64,000 bases of DNA from contig NZ_CP091092.1 of the NCBI RefSeq assembly GCF_029633915.1, positions 2,374,127-2,438,126 of the forward strand, read 5' to 3'. Below the pieces are notes generated by a model, which did no database searches, was not told the origin of the DNA, and saw only the letters and a program-made list of their open reading frames with translations. The stretch comes from Methanomicrobium antiquum (GTDB lineage Archaea > Halobacteriota > Methanomicrobia > Methanomicrobiales > Methanomicrobiaceae). Position 1 is the first letter of the stretch; every line of letters starts with the position of its first letter. This document shows positions 1 to 8,166 of the stretch, piece after piece. Position numbers and translations under genes: made by a program.

Positions 1-567
1 ACCGGAATTTTAGAGATTGAAAAAAGCAGAATAAAAGATGAGGATGCTCTTCGGTTTTTGGATGAGGCTGAAAACAGAATTCAGTCGATGGTGATTGTTC
101 ATGAAAGTCTTTATCATTCTGATAATGTTGGTGAAATTGACGCACAGGTACACTTCAAAAATCTGTTTGAGTCTGTGCTTACATCATATTCTCCGCCCTC
201 TGATGTTAAGCTTTTACTTGATACATCCGGCTGTAAAATTGATATTAATTCGGCGATTCCATGCAGTCTTGTTGTAAATGAAATTCTCACCAATTCGATG
301 AAGTATGCATTTTCCGGCAGAAGTGAGGGTGAAATTAAAATCAATCTTAAATGCCATGACAAATATTACCATCTTTCAGTCTCTGATGACGGCATCGGGA
401 TTCCTGAGGACATTTCACCTGAAAAATCAAAAACACTTGGTATAAAAGTGATTTATAATATTGTAAGCCTTCAGCTTATGGGAGAAATATCTCTTGATAG
501 AAAAAACGGAACAAAATGGGAGATTACCTGGCCGCGAAAGGAAACAGATTCTGATACAGTTTTATAA
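1..567 (+). CDS. Sensor histidine kinase, C-terminal part (cut by window edge)
   Basis: The reading frame is open from the first base, so the protein begins outside the window; 188 residues are visible. The first ~60 residues match the dimerisation/phosphoacceptor style of HisKA_2 kinases (an RIQSM..VHESLYHS stretch). They are followed by a HATPase_c domain with an N box (NEILTNSMKYAF, about residue 93-104 of the visible part) and a G1 box (DDGIGIP, about 129-135). It probably autophosphorylates on histidine and passes phosphate to a response regulator. The input domain and any partner lie upstream and cannot be seen. The gene ends in an AT-rich gap and faces the minus-strand DUF2115 gene. 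Confidence 0.87.
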   Translation, partial: TGILEIEKSRIKDEDALRFLDEAENRIQSMVIVHESLYHSDNVGEIDAQVHFKNLFESVLTSYSPPSDVKLLLDTSGCKIDINSAIPCSLVVNEILTNSMKYAFSGRSEGEIKINLKCHDKYYHLSVSDDGIGIPEDISPEKSKTLGIKVIYNIVSLQLMGEISLDRKNGTKWEITWPRKETDSDTVL

Positions 568-659
568 TATTGGCATAAAAGTCAAAATCCCTGAGAGAAT
601 TTCATCATTTTTTTGTGTTTAAAATAATAATTTTTTAATTTTTATTTTAAATTTTATCA

Positions 660-1262
660 TCAGATATTGTTTTCATCCTGTTTTGCAGGACAAAAGTTGC
701 ACACTGAGTAAAAAATATCTTCTTCCTTGTCGCGTATCGGACAAAAATATCCTTCACTGTTCTGTGTTACCTCAAATCCGCCCGGAAACGGAGTTCCCGG
801 AGGATGTCCGGGCTCTTCTTCAACAAACATTGCATAAGCACATAAAAGATAATAGAAGAGATCGTAGAGCGGCTTTTTTTCTTTATCAACAAATCTGTGT
901 CCTTCTTTTTTCTCATCAAAGCATGCTTTTGGAATCATCTCGCAGTATTTTTCAAATGTTTCCGGATCTGAAATTAAAGAGCAGTTTTTTTTAAAATCGC
1001 CCCGTCTGTAATTAAGAAGTATCCTGTGGTACCTTCCAAAAAACCATTCTTTTGCATACGGGAGAAGTTTAGTTCTGTAAGGTTCCGGAAGGCATTCCAC
1101 TTCATCCCGTGCCCTTGCAGAGATTACCGCCAGGCTGTACCTGTCATATTTCATAAGAATTTCTGCTATGAATTCCAAAAGCCTGCCCTTTGTCTTAATG
1201 CTTTTCATTTCATCAGCAATCTGATGAATTTTTTGAAATGCGGGATTTTCTGAATCTTTCAT
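660..1262 (-). CDS. DUF2115 (UPF0305) family protein
   Basis: A 200-residue protein with the overall build of the methanogen-restricted DUF2115/UPF0305 family: a helical N-terminal half and a cysteine-containing tail (CPIRDKEEDIFYSVCNFCP) that could bind a metal or Fe-S cluster. Function is unknown. I prefer the ATG at 1262, which follows a GAGGAT ribosome site inside the end of the upstream gene; a TTG at 1283 in the same frame is possible. It starts within about 10 bases of the stop of the TrmB-like gene, so the two are probably co-transcribed from upstream of 2019. Confidence 0.7.
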   Translation of the reverse strand: MKDSENPAFQKIHQIADEMKSIKTKGRLLEFIAEILMKYDRYSLAVISARARDEVECLPEPYRTKLLPYAKEWFFGRYHRILLNYRRGDFKKNCSLISDPETFEKYCEMIPKACFDEKKEGHRFVDKEKKPLYDLFYYLLCAYAMFVEEEPGHPPGTPFPGGFEVTQNSEGYFCPIRDKEEDIFYSVCNFCPAKQDENNI

Positions 1263-1269
1263 TTTAGTT

Positions 1270-2019
1270 TTATTTATCCTCAAGAATTCTCATAAACTCT
1301 CTTATTGTACATACAAACTCAGGCACCTGAAGTACAACTCCTGTTACTTCTCCATCGCGAATACCGATAAAAAATCCGGTCTGGTTGTCAATTATCATTG
1401 TGATTTTAGCCACCACTTTTTTGTCGAATTTATATTTTTGAGATGAGATTTTCTCTTCGAATTCAATCATCTTCTTAGGATATTCCGAGACTTTCAGGTT
1501 TGTTCCGATAAAATCGGATTTGTTTCTGGCATAAATTTCTAAGTTTATCTTCCTCTTTAATTTTTTTAATTCCGGAAGCATCCATTTGAAATAAGAGTAG
1601 TCATTTACAATTATCAAAATTTCATTCTCGGCATTTTGAATAAGAGTCTTTGCCCTGTTTTTAATTCCCCATTCTGAATGGATTGTCCAGACCATTGACG
1701 GCGGCTTTGAATTTAAATGAAGATTTGATAAGTATTCTGTTGATTTATCGATTGATTCGTTTATCTGTGATTTTAATTTTCCAAGCACTGCACCGGGATT
1801 GTCGGCATAGTAGTAAGATGGATTTCCGTTTTGGATTTCAATGAATTTTTTATCTGAAAGACTTTTTAAAACCGCATATATTCTTCCCTGCGGGACGCCT
1901 GAGTTTTCATGAATTTCACGTGCTGTTGCCATTCCGTAGCCGATAAGTGATATGTATGCTTTTGCTTCATATTCTGTGAATCCAAGTATTTTTAAAGTTT
2001 TTATTGTGTTTTCAACCAT
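1270..2019 (-). CDS. TrmB-family transcriptional regulator
   Basis: A 249-residue protein with an N-terminal winged-helix domain of the TrmB type (about residues 5-75: LGFTEYEAKAYISLI, then GVPQGRIYAVLKSL as recognition region) and a C-terminal region (about 100-245) of the kind that senses a ligand in this family. The ATG at 2019 is preferred over the ATG at 2040 because a GGAG motif sits 7 bases upstream of it, inside the longer frame. It probably controls transcription in response to a small molecule; the ligand is unknown. It leads a two-gene unit with the DUF2115 gene. Confidence 0.85.
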   Translation of the reverse strand: MVENTIKTLKILGFTEYEAKAYISLIGYGMATAREIHENSGVPQGRIYAVLKSLSDKKFIEIQNGNPSYYYADNPGAVLGKLKSQINESIDKSTEYLSNLHLNSKPPSMVWTIHSEWGIKNRAKTLIQNAENEILIIVNDYSYFKWMLPELKKLKRKINLEIYARNKSDFIGTNLKVSEYPKKMIEFEEKISSQKYKFDKKVVAKITMIIDNQTGFFIGIRDGEVTGVVLQVPEFVCTIREFMRILEDK

Positions 2020-2040
2020 TGACAACTCCGAAAGTTTCAA

Positions 2041-2930
2041 TTAATTAATTAGTTCTTTATGCATTATATAACTTAAGCAGTGAAGATGACTAAAAATGCA
2101 CACAGCAAAAATCCAAAAAAACACAGAATTGCATGAAAATGCTTAGAAAATTAAAAAACAGCATAGAACAACAAAAAGTATGTGAAAATTAGTAAGTTAA
2201 AAAATTTTAAGGATTTAATCTCCCAAAAAGGTATGAAACATTTTCAGGATAAAATCTCCCTCCAGATATCTGACTCCTGAGAACAAAAAATCCTGAAATT
2301 TTTTAAAAAGTTAATTAAAAATGTGCTATGAAAAAGTTTTATGTAAATCACAACGTGATTTTCATGTTAAATGTGATGCTAAATTAATTTAAAAAAAATC
2401 ACCCTGGAAAATTAAAATTAAAATTAAATTCGACATCTAAAAGCCAGTATATGAGATGTGCAAAAAAAATCCCTTAATAACTGATAAATTCTTATGCATG
2501 AGTTAGTTAAGGATAAGATTTGACGGGAAAAGGGGGATTTTTAAGATTTTGACTCTTCACTGTGGATTATATTTTTTTGCAGATGCTATGTTTTTTATTC
2601 TTTTTTTAATTTTTCTTCCATCCTGGTGTTTTTTTAATTTACTTTAATCCTGTTAATTTTCTGAAATTTCTTTAATCCGGCAACTTTCTTAATTTTGCAC
2701 TTTTACTTTTTATTGTGCGGCGTTTTTTTGAAATTTAAAAGTGCCACAAAAATCCTGAAAAACCCTTAAAAAACCCTTAAAAAAATCATGTTAGACTCTT
2801 AAAAATACATCCTAAGAAACTCCTAAAAAAATCCTTAAAACTTTAAGGGTTGTACTTCATTTAATATCTTTCTTTTAAAAATGTTTATGAAGAAAATTTC
2901 ATAGAATAAGTTATCACATAAAAGTTCGTG
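2041..2930. other. Large AT-rich intergenic gap
   Basis: About 0.9 kb with no convincing gene on either strand. It is rich in runs of A and T and in repeated CCTTAAAA-like words around 2750-2850. Two short perfect inverted repeats are visible: AAATCAC/GTGATTT (2345-2361, loop AAC) and CCTTAAA/TTTAAGG (2833-2848). It must hold the promoters of the minus-strand TrmB gene and of the plus-strand gene at 3027. Confidence 0.6.
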
Positions 2931-2985
2931 TAAGTCACATAAGTGATTTACAATTGAGAGTTACTTTGTAACGTACCTGAAAAAT
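2931..2985 (+). repeat. Family R repeat, partial copy R1
   Basis: AGTTACTTTGTAACGTACCTGAAA at 2959-2982 matches the hairpin core of the dispersed family R. It is preceded by another hairpin, GTAAGTCAC/GTGATTTAC (2932-2953). It is the only copy seen left of 41 kb. Confidence 0.5.
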
Positions 2986-3026
2986 AGTACATATAAATAA
3001 GAAAAATTTCGTTTGAGGAAAAAGTG

Positions 3027-3464
3027 ATGAAAAACCAATTAAATAATCTCTCCATAACCTCCGGTGAGGATTTATCAGAGCTCTCAACAGCCGGTATATG
3101 GGAGGATGCAGGCATACTGCCTCCGCCTGTATGCATGCGTCTTGTGGAAATTCTGCATATTTTGTATTTTTCTGAAAAACAAATTCCTGCCGACTGCATG
3201 AAGATGATAAATCTGGCAGTAAACACTCACGAATTTGTAAATAATCCTGAATTTAGGGTGACAGATATAAAAAAGATGCACTCTTACGCAAAATGCCTTG
3301 GAATCGATATATCAGACTTCAATGAGTCTGAAACAGCTTCTAAGATAACAAAGGAAATAATCTGTGATTATATCGCTGATGACCGGCAGAGATTTTCTCC
3401 GGCAGAAAAGGATTTTTCCGATAAGAACAAAATACTAGAGAAATATTCTTCTTTGAATTTCTGA
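3027..3464 (+). CDS. Hypothetical protein upstream of an RND exporter
   Basis: A 145-residue soluble, mostly helical, acidic protein that I do not recognise. It has no signal peptide or membrane segment. The ATG at 3027 is chosen because GAGG lies 8 bases upstream; a GTG sits directly before it at 3024. It ends 27 bases before the RND-type exporter gene in the same direction, so the two probably form an operon. Residues 15-60 contain a CMRLVEILHILYFSEKQI stretch that could be a small helical regulatory domain, but no known DNA-binding motif is clear. Confidence 0.65.
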   Translation: MKNQLNNLSITSGEDLSELSTAGIWEDAGILPPPVCMRLVEILHILYFSEKQIPADCMKMINLAVNTHEFVNNPEFRVTDIKKMHSYAKCLGIDISDFNESETASKITKEIICDYIADDRQRFSPAEKDFSDKNKILEKYSSLNF

Positions 3465-3491
3465 AAATTATGCCTTTGTATTTTTTCAGCC

Positions 3492-5885
3492 GTGAGGATG
3501 ATAATATTGAAATCACCATTTGAATTTATAGCAAAATCAATTAACAACCGGCCATTTCTTGTTGCAGGCCTGATAGTCGCCGTTTTAATAATGGCGTTAT
3601 TCGGTGCTTCAATGACATACATGAAGACAGGTACTGAGACCTATCTTAATACTGACGAGCCTTTAGGCTCTCTTGTCGTTCATTACAGCGATACATTCGG
3701 CTCGGATGCAGTAATACTGATAATAGAATCTGCTGATGTAACAGCGCCTGATGTATTAAAATATCTGGATAATCTTGAAGAGCAGATAAGAAGTGAAAGA
3801 TATATATCCGGCGTTTCAGGACTCGTTGACGTTATAAAATCCGCAAACGACGGTGTGCTCCCGCAAAACAAGGGAGATATAGATGCAATTTTAGCATCAA
3901 TTCCACCTGAGCATCTGCAAAAGCTTCTTCCGTCAAAGTCGATGACTCTTGTAAGCATTCCGCTTGAAACCGGAATTTCAGATGACAATCAGAAGAGCGT
4001 TGTATATATTATTGACAGCGTAATCGAATTTTCAAACGTTCCTGCCGGAGTCACTGTAACTCCTACAGGTTCTCCTGCGTTTTCTGTTGAGATGGAAGAA
4101 GACATGGGGTCAAGCATGGGAACACTCATCGGTCTTGCAATGCTTCTCATGATTGTTGCGATGGTTTTGCTGTTTGGCCATGTCAGATACAGGATGCTTC
4201 CTGTATTCATAGTCTTTTGCGGAATCATTCTGACATTCGGAGTCATGGGTTTTTGCGGGATTGCAATCAGCTCGATTGTTGTTGCGGCCTTTCCTGTGTT
4301 AATCGGTATCGGGATTGATTATGCAATTCAGTTCCATTCGAGATTTGATGAGGAGATAAAGAAAAAACCGATGAAGGATGCGGTTTTTACAACCATTACA
4401 AGCTCAGGGCCTGCAGTTATGCTTGCAATGACTGCAACTGCTCTTGGATTTGTTGCTCTTTCAATTCTTGCCCCTTCACCAATGGTTGGTGACTTTGGAA
4501 CGATATGTATTGTCGGTATAGTCTGCTGTTACTTATCAGCGATGATAATTGTCCCGACATTTGCGACAATAGTAAAATACAGACCAAAGGAGGGCGAAAC
4601 AAACATACTTGACAGTGCAGAGCCATGCCAGCTGGACTGGAAAGGCTGTGAAAAACCTCCAAAGGTTAAATCCGGCACAAAAGGATCTTTTATGGAAAAA
4701 TATGATATGCTTCTTGGAGGACTTGCCGGAAAAATTGCCAAGAATCCTGTTCCAATCCTTATATTTTTGTGCATGCTTGCCGTTGTTGGAATTCAGCTTG
4801 ACGAAAAGGTAATAATTGATACTGATGAGGACTCGATGGTCTCACAGGATATGCCTGCGATGATCTCGATGAACAAGCTTACAAGTGTTATAGGTTCGAC
4901 AAGCACAATTACAACATACATAAAGGCTGATTCAATACTTGATCCTGAAACTTTACAGTGGTTGGATGATTTTGGAAATTATGCAATATCGAAGCATGAC
5001 GATTTAACCGGTGCAACAAGCATTGCAACATATGTAAAGTATTACAATGGCGGCGAAATCCCGTCTGATATGGTTACTTTAAAGAAGGTCTGGGAGGAGA
5101 TTCCAAAAAGCACAAGGGATTCATATGTGAATGGAAACACAGAGGCTGTTTTGGAATTTTCTATGAAGGACATCTCAATTCCGGCAACCCAACAGCTTAT
5201 TGCCGATATGCAAAAAGACCTTGACTGGTATATTCAGCACCCCGGAATGACTGCCTCCTTTACAGGTCAGATGGTAATGTTTTCTGATCTCATAAATGGA
5301 ATCAAAGATACCAAAAATCCAATGACATATCTTGGGTTTGTCCTGATTTTTGTATTTTTAATTCTGGTTTACAGGAAGTTTACCGCAATTACGCCGCTTA
5401 TTCCGATTATGATGATTGTCGGCTGGAACGGGCTTATTATGTATTCTCTTGGCCTTACATACTCGCTTCTCACAGCGACTCTTGGAGCGATGACAATCGG
5501 TGTTGCGTCTGAGTATACAATTCTTATTATGGAGAGATATCAGGAAGAGAAAGAAAAAGGAGAGGATATGGTTACTGCTATTCAAACAGCAATTCAAAAG
5601 ATTGGAACAGCTGTTTCAGTATCAGGCCTTACAACTGTCTTTGGCTTCTCAGCGCTTATTCTTTCAACATCGCCTGTAATCCAGAACTTTGGTATAGTAA
5701 CAGTTGTTACTGTTGGTTTTTCATTAATCGGCGCAATTGTTGTAATGCCTGCGATTATATCTCTGTTTGAATCTTTAAGTGTCTTTATGGATGACAGAAA
5801 ACGATACCGTGCAGGCGGATGCCCTAAACAAAGCAAAAAAAGCTCAGGGCTTCTGGCAAGGTTTACAGAATTTTTAAAGATATAA
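3492..5885 (+). CDS. RND/MMPL-family membrane exporter (HAE3-like)
   Basis: A 797-residue membrane protein with the duplicated RND layout: one membrane helix near residues 20-38, a large extracytoplasmic loop to about 205, five helices to about 360, then a second half with a helix near 425-440, a second large loop and a final helix bundle from about 620 to 775. The paired GIGIDYAIQFHSRF (about 272-285) and GVASEYTILIMERYQEE (about 665-682) segments are typical of archaeal and bacterial HAE3/MMPL exporters of lipids or hydrophobic compounds, driven by ion flux. The start may be GTG 3492, ATG 3498, or TTG 3507, which has GAGG 9 bases upstream. The substrate is unknown. It is probably co-transcribed with the gene at 3027. 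Confidence 0.88.
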   Translation: MRMIILKSPFEFIAKSINNRPFLVAGLIVAVLIMALFGASMTYMKTGTETYLNTDEPLGSLVVHYSDTFGSDAVILIIESADVTAPDVLKYLDNLEEQIRSERYISGVSGLVDVIKSANDGVLPQNKGDIDAILASIPPEHLQKLLPSKSMTLVSIPLETGISDDNQKSVVYIIDSVIEFSNVPAGVTVTPTGSPAFSVEMEEDMGSSMGTLIGLAMLLMIVAMVLLFGHVRYRMLPVFIVFCGIILTFGVMGFCGIAISSIVVAAFPVLIGIGIDYAIQFHSRFDEEIKKKPMKDAVFTTITSSGPAVMLAMTATALGFVALSILAPSPMVGDFGTICIVGIVCCYLSAMIIVPTFATIVKYRPKEGETNILDSAEPCQLDWKGCEKPPKVKSGTKGSFMEKYDMLLGGLAGKIAKNPVPILIFLCMLAVVGIQLDEKVIIDTDEDSMVSQDMPAMISMNKLTSVIGSTSTITTYIKADSILDPETLQWLDDFGNYAISKHDDLTGATSIATYVKYYNGGEIPSDMVTLKKVWEEIPKSTRDSYVNGNTEAVLEFSMKDISIPATQQLIADMQKDLDWYIQHPGMTASFTGQMVMFSDLINGIKDTKNPMTYLGFVLIFVFLILVYRKFTAITPLIPIMMIVGWNGLIMYSLGLTYSLLTATLGAMTIGVASEYTILIMERYQEEKEKGEDMVTAIQTAIQKIGTAVSVSGLTTVFGFSALILSTSPVIQNFGIVTVVTVGFSLIGAIVVMPAIISLFESLSVFMDDRKRYRAGGCPKQSKKSSGLLARFTEFLKI

Positions 5886-5971
5886 TAATAATCTAAATCT
5901 TTTTTTTGTATCTATTCAGCCTTTAATATCATATGATAATTTTTAATTAAGTAAGTTGTCCTATATTATGT

Positions 5972-6199
5972 GTGAATAATATATCTATCGATATTAAAGA
6001 GTTATGCAGGTATACAAATGAAGAATATATATCTTTAATTCAGATAGGTTATGTCTATTGTCAAAAAATCTTAACATTTATTCCCAGAGTAGATTCCTTA
6101 AAAGACTATCCTTCCCATGGAATAGATCACTCTGTTAGAATAATTGAATATATAAATAAATTTATAACTTCTTTTGAAGTTGAGCTAAGCCCCTCCGGT
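5972..6199 (+). pseudogene. HD-domain protein, N-terminal fragment
   Basis: An open frame starting at GTG 5972 encodes about 75 residues that look like the start of an HD-domain (metal-dependent phosphohydrolase-like) protein, with the conserved stretch YPSHGIDHSVRIIEYINKFI. The second half of the domain, including the HD pair, is missing: from about 6190 the sequence becomes a partial copy of the family E repeat, and the frame then runs into a stop at 6242-6244. It is best read as a gene truncated by insertion or deletion at the repeat. Confidence 0.6.
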
Positions 6200-6270
6200 T
6201 CCCGGGGATATTGTGTACATCGCGACAAATCAATTCCAAATTAGGGTGATCAGAAATATGGCGAAGAGTC
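6190..6270 (+). repeat. Family E element, partial copy E3
   Basis: The segment from CTCCGGTTCCCGGGGAT through CATCGCGAC to the conserved tail CCAAATTAGGGTGATC...GGCGAAGAGTC matches the right third of elements E1 (41602-41772) and E2 (42291-42507). The two GC-rich hairpins are absent. It forms the breakpoint of the HD-domain gene fragment. Confidence 0.75.
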
Positions 6271-6291
6271 ATTTTTATTTCAAAATATTTT

Positions 6292-7209
6292 TTAAAGAAG
6301 CAGTATTCCTATAATAGGAATTGTTGCAAGACACATAAGTGTTGAAATGAATACTCCTTTTGAGGCCGCATTTGAATCTACGTTGTATTCTTCTGCTAAT
6401 AAAACAGCGTTTGCGGCAACCGGCATCGCCGCAAGAATTACAGGTATTCCTAACATTAAAGGATCGTCTACAAAGGGTCTTAATAAAAGGAAGAGTGCAA
6501 AAGGAATCACCAAAAGGCGAAATGCTGACATAATGTAAATTTTTGTATCCGAAAACATCTCTTTAATCGGCATTGCGGCAAGAAGGGCGCCTACGACAAC
6601 CATTGCCAGCGGAGTTGTCATGGAACCTAAGGTGTCGATGACATTGAAAAAAGGTTCAGGTATGCTGTATCCTGTAAAAAAGAATAAAAGTCCTGCGAGT
6701 GATGCGATGATTCCGGGGTTTAGAATTAGTTTTTTGTCAAAATATTTTCCCATATCAGGCCTTAACATTAGAATTCCTGCAGAGAAGACTAAAAGACCGA
6801 AGGGGAGCATGAAAAGCGATGTGTAAAATGCGGCTTCTTCACCAAACATTGCGATGGTTACAGGAATTCCCATAAAACCGAGGTTTGAAAATACAAGCAT
6901 GAACCTGTATACTCCTCTTTCCAGATCACTTTTAACAAAAAATTTTGGGACTATTAAAGCAAATGCAAATGAAAGAGCATAGTAGATTCCGGCAATTAAA
7001 AACATCTCCATTGTATTTGCAAATATCTCCTCATTAAGGGGAATCTGCATTGAGATTATGATAAGGCATGGAAGTGAGATGTTTACAAGAAATGATGAAA
7101 GTCCTCCTGCCGCACTTCTGTTGATTATTTTTGCCTTATATGAGGCATATCCTACCGCCATTAAGATAAATAAAACAATTATGCTGTTTACGACTACAAA
7201 AAAATCCAT
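6292..7209 (-). CDS. AEC-family transporter
   Basis: A 305-residue protein with about ten membrane helices in two repeats of five, as in the auxin efflux carrier (AEC/BART superfamily) group. Typical features are the SFLVNISLPCLIII segment (about 38-51) and the second-half equivalent IPVILAAMPVAANAVLLAEEY near residues 255-275. Members move organic anions or amino-acid-like solutes; the substrate cannot be told here. It stands alone on the minus strand, with a purine-rich AAGAAGAAG stretch just before the ATG as a weak ribosome site. Confidence 0.85.
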   Translation of the reverse strand: MDFFVVVNSIIVLFILMAVGYASYKAKIINRSAAGGLSSFLVNISLPCLIIISMQIPLNEEIFANTMEMFLIAGIYYALSFAFALIVPKFFVKSDLERGVYRFMLVFSNLGFMGIPVTIAMFGEEAAFYTSLFMLPFGLLVFSAGILMLRPDMGKYFDKKLILNPGIIASLAGLLFFFTGYSIPEPFFNVIDTLGSMTTPLAMVVVGALLAAMPIKEMFSDTKIYIMSAFRLLVIPFALFLLLRPFVDDPLMLGIPVILAAMPVAANAVLLAEEYNVDSNAASKGVFISTLMCLATIPIIGILLL

Positions 7210-7434
7210 TTTGGCTTCTTCTTTTTTCTTTATAGTTATTTTAATTTTATTACAATAATATGGGTGGTGTTTTTGGAAGTATCTGTTTTTTAATAATAGG
7301 AAGAGAAGTTATTTTCTGATATAAGCGAAATTTTAAAAATTTACATTTACTGCAACAGGAGAAAAATTTCAGGGATTATTTATTTTCAATATTATCATTC
7401 CCGTCATGGCTGATGATGTGTAGATTTAAGTTAA

Positions 7435-7716
7435 TCACAAATGTGAGTAATCCTTATGTGCCCCGTCAATTGTCATTATTTTTTCAACTTTAACAATATT
7501 ATTGTGAATATCAATTATGTAAAATACAGTATAAGATCTGCTGATATGGAGGCGGTATACATCAGGAGGTCTGGAGCAGAATAATTTTTCCTTATTCTCC
7601 CCGGGAAAAGGATTAGCCTTTAGTTCCAGAATTCTCTCAACAATTATGTGCCGGGATTTTAGTGGCAGTTTTTTAAGAAATTTCTCTGCTTTTTTTTCAA
7701 TTAGAATAGTAAACAC
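7435..7716 (-). CDS. RelE/ParE-family toxin
   Basis: A 93-residue basic protein with the RelE fold pattern: FTILIEKKAEKFLKKLP at the start, a central helix pair, DVYRLHISRSYTVFYIID (a conserved Arg plus beta strands) and a VKVEKIMTIDGAHKDY tail. RelE toxins cut mRNA at the ribosome, and related ParE toxins act on gyrase; the exact type is open. The start is GTG 7716 behind AGGA. It follows the antitoxin gene by 24 bases in the same direction, the standard antitoxin-first order. It appears intact. Confidence 0.85.
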   Translation of the reverse strand: MFTILIEKKAEKFLKKLPLKSRHIIVERILELKANPFPGENKEKLFCSRPPDVYRLHISRSYTVFYIIDIHNNIVKVEKIMTIDGAHKDYSHL

Positions 7717-7740
7717 AGTCCTTTTCCTGTATCGTTTGGT

Positions 7741-7974
7741 TCATTCGCTTTTTAGTATCTCTTCAGGATTGAAAGGCACAAATTCCCCTTCATTTTCTAT
7801 ATCAGCAATCATTTTCCATTCCCGAAAGTCACGTTCTCTTCCAATCATTTCTGAAATCAAATCATCATAGCTCTGCCCTGCTTTTTTTAAGTCATGCAGT
7901 TCTCTCCATGTAGGCTCTTTTATTGGAATACGTTTGATTTGATTTGATGAAGTTTCATCTGTTCCCGACAGCAT
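7741..7974 (-). CDS. Antitoxin of RelE-type pair (DUF7557/VapB-like)
   Basis: A 77-residue acidic protein. Its RIPIKEPTWRELHDLKK and GQSYDDLISEMI motifs are typical of archaeal antitoxins of the VapB/DUF7557 kind, with an N-terminal strand-helix DNA-binding part and an acidic C-terminal tail (ENEGEFVPFNPEEILKSE) that would wrap the toxin. The ATG at 7974 is preferred over GTG 7995: a TATA box at 7996-8005 would place the transcript start at about 7974, giving a leaderless mRNA. It is probably autoregulated through the iterons at 8008-8079. Confidence 0.75.
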   Translation of the reverse strand: MLSGTDETSSNQIKRIPIKEPTWRELHDLKKAGQSYDDLISEMIGRERDFREWKMIADIENEGEFVPFNPEEILKSE

Positions 7975-7995
7975 GAGATGTTTTTTGTAAAGCAC

Positions 7996-8005
7996 TATAT
8001 TTATA
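7996..8005 (-). promoter_or_regulatory. TATA box of the toxin-antitoxin operon
   Basis: On the minus strand the sequence reads TATAAATATA, a good archaeal TATA box, ending 22 bases before the antitoxin ATG at 7974. This spacing implies a leaderless or near-leaderless transcript. The 18-bp iterons lie directly upstream of it. Confidence 0.6.
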
Positions 8006-8007
8006 AT

Positions 8008-8079
8008 TGTGCATTTATGCCCTAATGTGCTTATATGGCATATTGTGCATTTTTATCATGTTGTGCATCTGTAATTTGC
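8008..8079. repeat. Four 18-bp direct repeats (iterons) upstream of the toxin-antitoxin operon
   Basis: TGTGC occurs at 8008, 8026, 8044 and 8062, an exact 18-base period; three of the four read TGTGCAT and are preceded by T. The rest of each unit is AT-rich and not conserved. The array sits just upstream of the TATA box at 7996-8005, so it is most likely an operator bound cooperatively by the antitoxin or toxin-antitoxin complex. It could also serve the divergent glycosyltransferase gene at 8167. Confidence 0.7.
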
Positions 8080-8166
8080 TGTTTACCATGAAAAATCTGG
8101 TTTCATGACCGTTTTTTGGAAGTATATTAAAGCCGATGCGGTGTATAAGTATTAATACAGGATTTT

